Source of the DNA: a bacterium SCSIO 12643
Lineage (GTDB): Bacteria; Bacteroidota; Bacteroidia; Flavobacteriales_G; Salibacteraceae
Assembly (NCBI GenBank): GCA_024398135.1
Contig: CP073750.1
Coordinates: 1,054,001 to 1,118,000 of the forward strand
Length of the DNA stretch: 64,000 nt
Reading direction: 5' to 3'
In this document: positions 43,801 through 51,043 of the stretch, piece after piece
How positions within the stretch are numbered: the stretch's first letter is position 1
Layout of the letters: each line of letters opens with the position of its first letter
Program-made: the position numbers and the translations under genes
The notes under the pieces: model-generated
Databases searched by the model: none
What the model was told of the DNA's origin: nothing
Seen by the model: the letters and a program-made list of their open reading frames with translations, nothing else

Positions 43801-44214
43801 TCCGGTATGCCAGGTAGCTCCGTCAAATACATCTACACTAAATGTATTAAAAGTGGTATTGTATCCTGTAATATCACTTTTTAACCAAAAACGTAATTCA
43901 GGATTCACAACACCAGTCATATTCACGTTATCGGTTTCTAAAATTGAAGTCAGATTGTTAGGAGTAGAACCGTCAACCCAGGCATAAGAACCACCATTTC
44001 CAGTATGATCAGATGTACCACTCATCGCGTAATCCGGATCGCCATCAAATTTCCACAATGCATTGGTACTTGTACTACCTGTAGATGAAGTATTTGACCA
44101 CCCCACAGGCATAGTTGTGTTATCAAATGTTTCTGTATACTGAGCAGAAACGGAAAGTCCACACGCTGTTAACACCCCCAGCATGAGGCTTTTAATCGGA
44201 TAATTTTTACTCAT
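40870..44214 (-). CDS. T9SS-exported beta-helix surface protein, paralogue 4 (N-terminal type B)
   Basis: 1,114 residues. The signal peptide ends VSAQ (about 1-25). The type B N-terminal domain (YTETFDNTTMPVGWSN, LRFWLKSDITGY, YWNDIALDDVEIFS) is almost the same as in paralogue 2. A CARDB-like module (NPELPGCTLDSVVTVEL), beta-helix, Ig-like modules, PKD (YLWEFGDGTTSTEENP) and a T9SS domain ending TAVYRVSVK follow. The end of the protein is nearly identical to paralogue 5. It has its own promoter and terminator. Confidence 0.85.
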   Translation of the reverse strand: MSKNYPIKSLMLGVLTACGLSVSAQYTETFDNTTMPVGWSNTSSTGSTSTNALWKFDGDPDYAMSGTSDHTGNGGSYAWVDGSTPNNLTSILETDNVNMTGVVNPELRFWLKSDITGYNTTFNTFSVDVFDGATWHTGAFTFANNTANQDWEQFSVSLSAYTFSGPAKFRFNVDQTGGTPYWNDIALDDVEIFSDLVNNAGLTAVLNPELPGCTLDSVVTVELKNYGSGNLTSAQINWSINGNLQMPYSWTGSLATSDLDTVTVGTNSNIAFGDIIDVWTSMPNGIMDSAAYNDSTQLEYIQGYSGVMTIDPSGAGDFVSFTDAINNIDIYGVCGSLIVEAVNGTYVEQLNLSTFPGMSSMNTLTFRSQSGNADSVIISYSATGSADNYILNFDEASYITIANMTLQNLGADYSRVVTTPTSGGNTNITIDGCKWVGMPSTSTWDSDEYVSYIYGPGNDNWTIVNNTIMNGNYGLYLYGNFSANGKNNIVENNEFMDQYYRSAYFYYQEDGMFTGNHATSNTTYNSGYSFYIGQTLRTEISNNHIEGNANWPRYGLYLTSVTGDLNTFLPVYNNRIIMPKSSGYYGIYASSCLFVEVAHNSVYMNSSSTSYGALYFTGGSFNTVKNNIFINGGSGAAVYMSGSGIYEMDYNNLSAPNGGNIGYNGSNQATLTDWVAATQLDSNSVNVNNVMSDTASFKVCNDSLWNVGTAMPMYAVDYEGDVRQDPPCIGADEFMPISQFGFTNSPVLCSGDTLTLVQDYFDTVVWNTTDTSNTYDITAPGTQQVAVYDLCGSDTSVFTVMPQQVATVGDTNLCEGTSATLNTGISGGTYMWSNDLNADTSTDSVVVVDTAMTVYVEVVDMHGCSSMDTAVVTQSMDVVLDDSASFCEGANVVLDANMQGTYLWSDGSTNQTLSVTSPGSYSVTVTDQNCVSSASSYVSEILDAVASFSDSSSFYTVVFTNASQNGTSYLWEFGDGTTSTEENPTHIYPWTNEDSICYVVKLTVTNSCGSHTYTNDCVRVGQLVSVSEVELASLISVYPNPNAGIFTVNVKSDEAKEMSVQVLDIRGAQVFVQSYGKVNGEVNRTINLEGAAQGIYFVKVTLDGETAVYRVSVK

Positions 44215-44245
44215 AATTTATATTTGTGTTCACTAAATAAGCCCC

Positions 44246-44275
44246 CAAATATATCCGATATAACTACTTACACAA
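44246..44275 (-). promoter_or_regulatory. Promoter of T9SS paralogue 4
   Basis: TTG (44275-44273), 19 nt, TATATTTG (44253-44246) followed by GGGG on the minus strand. It lies 32 nt before the start codon. Confidence 0.75.
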
Positions 44276-44290
44276 AGTTTTTTTTGCTTC

Positions 44291-44328
44291 AAAAAAAAGA
44301 GCCATGGCAACAATTGTCACCACGGCTC
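44291..44328 (-). terminator. Terminator after T9SS paralogue 5
   Basis: Outer stem GAGCC/GGCTC (44299-44303 with 44324-44328) plus TGG/CCA and a partly paired interior. It is followed on the minus strand by eight T residues. Confidence 0.75.
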
Positions 44329-44354
44329 CTACCAATTTAGTATATTGATTTGGT

Positions 44355-47300
44355 TTATTTCACAGACACTCTATAAACTGCTGTTTCACCATCTAAGGTT
44401 ACTTTAACAAAATAGATTCCTTGTGCTGCTCCTTCCAAGTTAATGGTTCTGTTTACTTCACCATTTACTTTTCCGTAAGACTGTACAAATACCTGAGCAC
44501 CTCTGATATCAAGTACTTGTACTGACATATCTTTAGCCTCATCAGATTTTACATTTACTGTAAAGATTCCAGCATTTGGATTCGGATACACAGAGATTAA
44601 TGATGCTAGCTCCACTTCAGATACGCTTACCATCACACCCACTCTTACACAATCGTTTGTATAAGTGTGAGATCCACAGCTATTTGTTACAGTTAATGTC
44701 ACCACATAACAAATACTATCTTCATTGGTCCATGGGTATACATGAACTGGATTTTCATCTGTAGAAGTTGTTCCATCACCGAAATCCCATAAGTATGAAG
44801 TTCCGTTTTGAGACGTATTTGTAAACGCTACAGTATAGAATGAAGATGAATCAGAGAATGCAGCTACTGCATCTAAAATCTCAGTTACATTCGTAGACGC
44901 TGAACTTACACAGTTTTGATCTGTTACAGTTACTGAATAAGACCCAGGAGATGTTACTGATAAAGTTTGGTTTGTTGAACCATCACTCCATAAGTAAGTC
45001 CCTTGCATGTTTGCATCTAATACCACATTAGCTCCTTCACAGAAACTTGCTGAATCATCTAGTACCACATCAAAACTTTGAGTCACAATAGCTGTATCCA
45101 TAGAACTACATCCATGCATATCCACTACTTCAACATAAACAGTCATCGCAGTATCCACTACTACAACTGAATCTGTAGATGTATCAGAGTTTAAGTCATT
45201 ACTCCACATATAAGTACCACCAGAAATTCCAGTATTTAATGTTGCAGAAGTTCCTTCACATAAGTTAGTATCTCCAACTACTGCTACTTGTTGCGCCAGT
45301 ACATCGAATACAGAAGTATCAGATCCACATTGATCATATACCGCAACTTGTTGTGTACCAGGAGCGGTAATATCATAAGTGTTTGAAGTATCTGTTGTAT
45401 TCCATACTACAGTATCAAAATAATCTTGTTGTAATGTTAAAGTATCACCATCACATAATACAGGATTATCATTAAATCCGAACTCAGAGATTGGCATGAA
45501 TTCATCTGCACCAATACATGGAGGATCTTGTCGCATATCTCCTTCAAAATCCATTGAGTATGCAGGCATATACATACCTACTCCGTAAAGAGAATCATTA
45601 CACACCTTAAAAGTAGCTGTATCACTCATTACATTATTTACATTCACAGAATTTGAATCAAAACCTGTTGCCGCAACCCAATCAGTCAATGTCGCTTGAG
45701 CAGAACCATTATAACCAATCACACCACCATTAGGGGCACTTAAATTATTATAATCCATTTCATATACACCAGAACCTGAAATATACATAGCCGATCCTGT
45801 TCCTCCATTGATCAGGATATTATTCTTAACAGAGTTAAAACTACCACCAGTGAAATACAACGCTGGACTGAAGTTTGAAGTACTGTTCATATAAACTGAG
45901 TTATGCGCAAACTCTACAAATAACCAGTTAGACGCGTATACACCTCTTGACGCATTCGGTCTTGGCATAACCACTCTATTATTCACTACAGGCATAAATG
46001 TATTTAGATCACCTGTAAGGTTGATCATATACATACCATATCTTGGCCAAACATTTGTACCGTCAATGTGATTATTTGTAATCTGAGTTCTACTATGTCC
46101 ACTCAAGTACATTGCGTACCCACTAGTATAGGTAGAAGTAGAAGCTACATAGTTATTATCAAATATCGCATCTTCTTGATAGTAGAAGTGAATACCTCTA
46201 TAACGTTGATCGATACACTCATTGTTAGCAATAACAGTATTCTTGTTATAATTTGAGAAGTTACCATAGAAGTAAATTCCATAACTACCATTAATAAACT
46301 GGTTATTGGTAATTGTCCAGTTATCATTATCCGCACCATAGATATACGTCAAACTTCTTAATGTAGAAGTCGAAGTTGTTGTACTTGCTTTAATAATACA
46401 GTTGTTAATGGTATTATCATGGCTACCTCCAGAAGTTGGTGTAGTCAATACGCGCAAATAAGTTGACCCAAGGTTTTCCATGGTAATATCTTCAAACGTA
46501 AAATAAGAAGCACCATTAAAGTTTACCACATAATTATCAGCTGATCCGGTTGCTGCGTACGATAAAATTACGCTATCCGCATCTCCAGCCTGAGATCTAA
46601 ATGTTACATTATTTGTACTGGACATACCTGTGTAAGAACCTAATTCAATTTGCTCTACATAAGTATTACTTAATACCTCAAATACTGTTGGACCACATAG
46701 CCCATATGCATCCATAGCGTTAACCGCATCTGTAAAAGTGGTATAATCTCCACCTGTACCAATAGTATATGTACCATTTAATGCAGGTTCAAATACTCCA
46801 GACGCAGTATCATTACTGGTATCCGTATCCTGAACCCCATTTGGCCATTTTGTCCAAACAGTAATGTTCGTTGCTCCAGCAGGCATAGTTAAAGTATCCA
46901 AGGTAACTATTGTATCCGTTGCACCAGTACCTCCAAAAGTATCTAATGGTGCAATAAACCATGCTGAATCCATAACACTGTTCACATCCCAAACAACCAT
47001 AAAGCTGTCTACCTGATTTGTTCCGAAGTTAGACACTTTCACGCTAATAGAATCAAAACCACCGGCACAATAAACTCCCGGAGTTTCAATTGAAGATAAA
47101 CTAACGTTATCTGGCGAAGTACTTGCTGGCACATAAGTTACACTACCATTAAATTGTCTTGTACTAAATGTAGGATTTGGAATTGAACCTCCATATCCAA
47201 CACCAGGACCTGTTTCAATAGTTGTAAACGCATCTGTAAAAGTACTTTGATTAGACGAGTTGTAAGTCGTATATACTACCGATGAAGACGCTCCTCCAAC

Positions 47301-47705
47301 GTAAAACCCATAAGTTCCAGGACCCAATACTAATGGCGTATTTAATGTCAAACTTGAAACTACAGGTGTTAAACCTATTGATTGACCTGTCACAGTACCA
47401 GATTGAATCATCGTCCAACCATTTGCTGCTGAAATTGTAGGTGGTCCACTAATAGGCGTTGTGCTATACCAAATCTCGTACGGTTGCGTACTACTTTGGA
47501 AAGCCTGACCAATTTCAGTAACGATAATTGGTGCAGTAACGGTCAGGTTGAACGTACTACCTCCTGATCCATTTCCACCATTTAACGGTGGAACCGTAGA
47601 ATTGACAAACTGCCCGTTCACTGTAATCGTTGCACTCACGAAAAACAGGGTTAACATGGCAGCTATCGTTAAAAAATTCTTTTTACGAAGTAAAATTTTT
47701 CTCAT
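44355..47705 (-). CDS. T9SS-exported beta-helix surface protein, paralogue 5 (N-terminal type C)
   Basis: 1,116 residues. The signal peptide is longer (about 1-31, ending VNGQ). The N-terminal domain (about 32-200: PPLNGGNGSGGSTFNLTV, YGFYVGGASS) is unlike types A and B. A diverged CARDB-like module (SSIETPGVYCAGGFDSISVKV) leads into the same beta-helix, Ig-like, PKD and T9SS modules as the other four. It is the first gene in the direction of transcription. Its upstream region lacks the TATATTTG promoter of the others; only TATTTTAG was seen. Confidence 0.85.
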   Translation of the reverse strand: MRKILLRKKNFLTIAAMLTLFFVSATITVNGQFVNSTVPPLNGGNGSGGSTFNLTVTAPIIVTEIGQAFQSSTQPYEIWYSTTPISGPPTISAANGWTMIQSGTVTGQSIGLTPVVSSLTLNTPLVLGPGTYGFYVGGASSSVVYTTYNSSNQSTFTDAFTTIETGPGVGYGGSIPNPTFSTRQFNGSVTYVPASTSPDNVSLSSIETPGVYCAGGFDSISVKVSNFGTNQVDSFMVVWDVNSVMDSAWFIAPLDTFGGTGATDTIVTLDTLTMPAGATNITVWTKWPNGVQDTDTSNDTASGVFEPALNGTYTIGTGGDYTTFTDAVNAMDAYGLCGPTVFEVLSNTYVEQIELGSYTGMSSTNNVTFRSQAGDADSVILSYAATGSADNYVVNFNGASYFTFEDITMENLGSTYLRVLTTPTSGGSHDNTINNCIIKASTTTSTSTLRSLTYIYGADNDNWTITNNQFINGSYGIYFYGNFSNYNKNTVIANNECIDQRYRGIHFYYQEDAIFDNNYVASTSTYTSGYAMYLSGHSRTQITNNHIDGTNVWPRYGMYMINLTGDLNTFMPVVNNRVVMPRPNASRGVYASNWLFVEFAHNSVYMNSTSNFSPALYFTGGSFNSVKNNILINGGTGSAMYISGSGVYEMDYNNLSAPNGGVIGYNGSAQATLTDWVAATGFDSNSVNVNNVMSDTATFKVCNDSLYGVGMYMPAYSMDFEGDMRQDPPCIGADEFMPISEFGFNDNPVLCDGDTLTLQQDYFDTVVWNTTDTSNTYDITAPGTQQVAVYDQCGSDTSVFDVLAQQVAVVGDTNLCEGTSATLNTGISGGTYMWSNDLNSDTSTDSVVVVDTAMTVYVEVVDMHGCSSMDTAIVTQSFDVVLDDSASFCEGANVVLDANMQGTYLWSDGSTNQTLSVTSPGSYSVTVTDQNCVSSASTNVTEILDAVAAFSDSSSFYTVAFTNTSQNGTSYLWDFGDGTTSTDENPVHVYPWTNEDSICYVVTLTVTNSCGSHTYTNDCVRVGVMVSVSEVELASLISVYPNPNAGIFTVNVKSDEAKDMSVQVLDIRGAQVFVQSYGKVNGEVNRTINLEGAAQGIYFVKVTLDGETAVYRVSVK

Positions 47706-48013
47706 ACACTAAGCTGTTAAAAGTTGATAATTTTATTGATTTTAAGGGTACTAAAATAATTTATAAATACTTTAACTGAAAAACAGAAGCGTATTTTTTA
47801 ATTCCAATTCAATACGAAACAAATTTATTTTTATGACTTTTATCATAAAACATAAGGGCTACAGCAATTTTAATGATGTTAAAAAAAATTAACTTTTTCA
47901 TAACTTTTGAGTACCCAACCTTTCTAAAAAATGGAACAATCAGCTCTATTTAAAACAAAAAAGCCCCTAACTTTTATCAAGTTAGAGGCTTCAATCTCTA
48001 TATTTTAAACTAC
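47706..48013. other. 308-base gap between T9SS paralogue 5 and metK
   Basis: It holds the 5' flank of paralogue 5 and the metK terminator (47957-47991). The rest is A/T-rich with no gene. Confidence 0.6.
47957..47991 (-). terminator. Terminator of metK
   Basis: Thirteen-pair stem (47961-47973 with 47979-47991, one G-T wobble), five-base loop, and a T run on the minus strand. Confidence 0.88.
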
Positions 48014-49288
48014 TTAGTTCATTAACGCTTTAATCGCATCTACTTTATTCAACTTTTCCCAGGTAAACAACTCCACTTCTTCTTTCTTACTTCCTCCGTC
48101 CAGAGTTTTAAACTCTTTTACAACCGTTTCATTCTTTCTTCCCATATGTCCATAAGCTGCAGTTTCAGAATATATCGGATTTCTTAATTTTAAATCTCTT
48201 TCAATAATTCCTGGTCTTAAATCAAACACTTCCTTAACAATCTCAGCAATACGAATATCAGTCAATCCATTTTTTGCAGAACCATATGTATTTACGTTAA
48301 TACCTGTAGGCTCAACAACACCAATTGCATAAGAAACCTGAACCAACACCTGCTTAGCTACTCCTGCGGCTACCAAATTCTTGGCGATCCATCTTGTGGC
48401 GTATGCAGCTGAACGATCCACTTTACTCGGGTCCTTTCCTGAAAAAGCCCCACCTCCATGTGCACCTTTTCCACCATAGGTATCCACAATAATTTTTCGA
48501 CCTGTCAATCCGGTATCTCCATGAGGACCTCCAATCACAAATTTCCCGGTTGGATTAATATGATATTTAATATCTGTTGTAAACAGACTTTGAATATGTT
48601 CCGGCAACTTCGACTTTACACGTGGAATCAAAACATTTACAATATCATTATAAATCTTTTCTTGCATTTGTTGCTCAGCCAACTTTGGATTTCCTTCGTC
48701 AACTATAAACTCATCATGTTGAGTTGAAATAACAATAGAATCTATTCTAATCGGATTATGGTTCTCATCATACTCAATTGTCACCTGCGACTTGGCATCC
48801 GGTCTTAAGTATTTGATTTCAGATTCTTCTCTACGAATAACAGCTAGCTCTCTTAGAAGCAAGTGTGATAAATCCAACGCTAATGGCATGTAGTTTTCTG
48901 TTTCGTCAGTGGCATATCCAAACATCATCCCCTGATCACCTGCACCTTGCTCTTCCACACCACCTCTATCAACTCCCTGGTTGATATCGTTAGATTGTCC
49001 GTGAATGGCAGTGAGCACTCCACAAGAATTTCCATCAAACTTGTATTCGCTTTTTGTATATCCGATTTTATTAATTGTTTCTCTTGCGATTTGTTGCACA
49101 TCAACATAAGCATCAGTTTTCACTTCTCCTGCTGCTACTACCTGCCCGGTGGTCACTAATGTTTCACAAGCTACCTTAGAGTTTTTATCAAATGCTAAAA
49201 AGTGATCTAACAAAGCATCACTAATTTGATCCGCTACTTTATCCGGATGACCTTCAGAAACTGATTCTGATGTAAAAAGGTAAGACAT
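48014..49288 (-). CDS. metK: S-adenosylmethionine synthetase
   Basis: 424 residues. It has [13 protein letters not shown] at the N-terminus, the ATP-binding [12 protein letters not shown] hexapeptide region, and the phosphate-binding [18 protein letters not shown] loop; all three MetK domains are complete. It makes SAM from methionine and ATP in the cytoplasm. The chain is slightly longer than the E. coli enzyme, with a Lys/Glu-rich C-terminus. It is monocistronic with a leader of about 170 nt carrying a SAM-II-like aptamer, so feedback by its own product is likely. Confidence 0.95.
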   Translation of the reverse strand: MSYLFTSESVSEGHPDKVADQISDALLDHFLAFDKNSKVACETLVTTGQVVAAGEVKTDAYVDVQQIARETINKIGYTKSEYKFDGNSCGVLTAIHGQSNDINQGVDRGGVEEQGAGDQGMMFGYATDETENYMPLALDLSHLLLRELAVIRREESEIKYLRPDAKSQVTIEYDENHNPIRIDSIVISTQHDEFIVDEGNPKLAEQQMQEKIYNDIVNVLIPRVKSKLPEHIQSLFTTDIKYHINPTGKFVIGGPHGDTGLTGRKIIVDTYGGKGAHGGGAFSGKDPSKVDRSAAYATRWIAKNLVAAGVAKQVLVQVSYAIGVVEPTGINVNTYGSAKNGLTDIRIAEIVKEVFDLRPGIIERDLKLRNPIYSETAAYGHMGRKNETVVKEFKTLDGGSKKEEVELFTWEKLNKVDAIKALMN

Positions 49289-49312
49289 ATATAATTATAT
49301 AATTAATTTAAA

Positions 49313-49361
49313 ATACTTTCTTCATGTCAATTCTAAGAATATTACGTCAATAAGAAAGTAT
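49313..49361 (-). repeat. Inverted repeat in the metK leader
   Basis: Perfect 10-bp arms ATACTTTCTT (49313-49322) and AAGAAAGTAT (49352-49361). At the centre lies a smaller palindrome ATTCTAAGAAT (49330-49340), flanked by TGTCAA and CGTCAA direct repeats. It sits between the riboswitch and the metK start and could be an RNA expression-platform hairpin or a protein operator. Confidence 0.75.
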
Positions 49362-49404
49362 CCAATTTTGTTTTTTGACTTTATTTAGACGAAAGGGTCG
49401 TGCG

Positions 49405-49460
49405 GCTTACAATTTAGCATTTTTTACTGTGGTTGCAAGCGTTCAAATCCTTCCACCGTG
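49405..49460 (-). ncRNA. SAM-II-like riboswitch aptamer in the metK leader
   Basis: On the minus strand, a P1 stem GTGG (49456-49453) pairs with CCAC (49432-49429). Its loop carries GATTT and CTTGCA, and GCTAAA (49418-49413) follows after an A-rich linker. These are the conserved elements I know from SAM-II aptamers. A possible pseudoknot pairs GCTTGC (49440-49435) with GTAAGC (49410-49405). The position, 3' of a promoter and 5' of the SAM synthetase gene, supports a SAM sensor. P1 is short (four pairs) with extra bases before GATTT, so covariance-model confirmation is the open point. Confidence 0.75.
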
Positions 49461-49493
49461 CAAATGTAATTTTTTTATATTAGCATTTGTCAA
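49461..49493 (-). promoter_or_regulatory. Promoter of metK and its riboswitch leader
   Basis: TTG (49493-49491), 22 nt, TACATTTG (49468-49461) on the minus strand. It places the transcript start right at the 5' edge of the aptamer. Confidence 0.65.
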
Positions 49494-49531
49494 TCTCCTG
49501 TTTCATATTATCAAATAACCATTCAAAACCT

Positions 49532-49539
49532 TACATTTG
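49532..49539 (+). promoter_or_regulatory. Candidate -7 element for kynU
   Basis: TACATTTG matches TAnnTTTG, 25 bases before the kynureninase start codon. No TTG at 19-22 nt upstream was found. Confidence 0.45.
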
Positions 49540-49563
49540 ACGCTCATATAGAATTACAATTAA

Positions 49564-50844
49564 ATGAGCGATTTTGAATTTTCTTTAGCATATGCTAAAA
49601 AACAAGATGAACTAGATCCACTTAAAGATTTTCGTCAGAAATTCCACTTTCCACAACATAACAATCAAGACACGGTATACTTTACCGGTAACTCATTGGG
49701 GTTAGCTCCCAAAACCGCTCTATCCGCTCTTGAACAAGAAGTCAATGATTGGAAAAAATATGGTGTTGAGGGCCACTTTCAAGCTAAAAACCCGTGGGTA
49801 AGCTATCATGAAATGTTTGCTGAGCCTTTAGCCAATTTAATGGGGGCTAAACCTGAAGAAGTGGCTGCCATGAATGGCCTTACTTCAAACCTTCATTTAC
49901 TGATGGTTTCGTTTTATCGCCCAACAAAAGATCGATATAAAATTATTTGTGAAGGCAAAGCATTTCCTTCTGATCAGTATGCACTTCAAAGCCAGGTAAA
50001 GCATCATGGTTTAAAACCTGAAGATGCTATTATTCAATTATTCCCTCGTGAAGGTGAGCATACATTAAGAACTGAAGATATTATTCAAACCATTCAGGAC
50101 ACGGGCTCTGAACTGGCATTGGTTATGATTGGTGGAGTCAATTATTATACGGGGCAATATTTTGACATTCCTCAAATTACCAAAGCAGGTCATGAAACCG
50201 GAGCAATCGTTGGATGGGATTTGGCACATGCTGCAGGAAATATTCCTATGCAGCTGCATGAGTGGGAGGTTGATTTTGCTGCATGGTGTTCATATAAATA
50301 CATGAATTCCGGGCCAGGAAGTATTTCCGGTATTTTTGTACATGAAAAACACTGTAAGAATCCTGATCTTCCAAGATTTGCCGGATGGTGGGGACATAAT
50401 AAAGAACGTAGATTTTTAATGGAGCCTGAATTTGAACCAATTCAAACGGCAGAATCATGGCAATTAAGTAATGCTCCAGTTTTGGCAATGGCTGTTCACA
50501 AAGCTTCTCTGGATATATTTATGGAAGCCGGAATCGAAAACTTAAGAGCCAAAAGCATCCATTTAACCGCTTATCTGGAATATGTGATTCAACAGGTTTC
50601 AAACGATGATCCAAATACGTCATTTGAAATCATTACCCCTTCAGTTCCTGAAGAAAGAGGAGCCCAATTATCCATTCTATCTCATGGAAAGGGCAAAGAA
50701 CTTTTTGACCACCTCACTAATGAAGGAGTTATAGCAGACTGGCGAGAACCTAACGTGATTAGAATCGCACCAGTACCTTTATATAATAACTATGAAGATG
50801 TGTATCGATTTGGTACAATTCTTCAAAATGGGCTAAAAGCATAA
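49564..50844 (+). CDS. kynU: Kynureninase
   Basis: 426-residue PLP enzyme of aminotransferase fold type I. The Schiff-base lysine is Lys245 in WCSYKYMNSGPGS. Other family signatures are TGNSLGLAPK near residue 41, GWDLAHAAGN and FAGWWGH. It cleaves kynurenine or 3-hydroxykynurenine to anthranilate or 3-hydroxyanthranilate plus alanine. The gene is followed by a small membrane protein and kmo, all in one direction with short gaps, so it belongs to a tryptophan/kynurenine catabolic operon. Confidence 0.93.
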   Translation: MSDFEFSLAYAKKQDELDPLKDFRQKFHFPQHNNQDTVYFTGNSLGLAPKTALSALEQEVNDWKKYGVEGHFQAKNPWVSYHEMFAEPLANLMGAKPEEVAAMNGLTSNLHLLMVSFYRPTKDRYKIICEGKAFPSDQYALQSQVKHHGLKPEDAIIQLFPREGEHTLRTEDIIQTIQDTGSELALVMIGGVNYYTGQYFDIPQITKAGHETGAIVGWDLAHAAGNIPMQLHEWEVDFAAWCSYKYMNSGPGSISGIFVHEKHCKNPDLPRFAGWWGHNKERRFLMEPEFEPIQTAESWQLSNAPVLAMAVHKASLDIFMEAGIENLRAKSIHLTAYLEYVIQQVSNDDPNTSFEIITPSVPEERGAQLSILSHGKGKELFDHLTNEGVIADWREPNVIRIAPVPLYNNYEDVYRFGTILQNGLKA

Positions 50845-50848
50845 ACCA

Positions 50849-51010
50849 ATGGAAGAACTCCTCCCATCTGCAATGAGAGAATTCAAACATCTGTTTTGGG
50901 TGTTTGGTGCATTACTTGTGGGTATAGTGATTATGCGTTTGGGGATCAAAAAATCAGTAAAACCTCCAAAAGGGGGTCGATTTTTTAAACGAAAAATGGA
51001 AGATAAATAA
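50849..51010 (+). CDS. Small single-pass membrane protein between kynU and kmo
   Basis: 53 residues, starting at an ATG five bases after the kynU stop. A hydrophobic segment (about 15-31, LFWVFGALLVGIVIMRL) is followed by a strongly basic tail (KKSVKPPKGGRFFKRKMEDK), predicting the C-terminus inside by the positive-inside rule. No family was recognised. Tight placement between two enzymes of one pathway argues that it is a real gene. The basic tail could help place KMO at the membrane, but that is inference. Confidence 0.7.
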   Translation: MEELLPSAMREFKHLFWVFGALLVGIVIMRLGIKKSVKPPKGGRFFKRKMEDK

Positions 51011-51041
51011 AGAATTAAACGGGACTAAATAAAGAATTAAA
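51004..51041 (+). repeat. Short direct repeat before kmo
   Basis: TAAATAAAGAATTAAA occurs twice (51004-51019 and 51026-51041), separated by six bases. The first copy overlaps the stop codon of the small membrane protein and the second ends three bases before the kmo start. It looks like a local duplication of the translation-start region. Confidence 0.75.
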
Positions 51042-51043
51042 GC

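Noticed and set aside
29977-47705. CRISPR or non-coding repeat array
   Set aside because: The strong repeats are homologous coding segments of five full-length paralogues, with no short regular repeat-spacer structure.
49385-49420. Short upstream ORF (11 codons) starting inside the metK riboswitch
   Set aside because: Its ATG lies within the conserved GCTAAA region and it has no methionine- or regulation-related coding pattern; it is probably chance.
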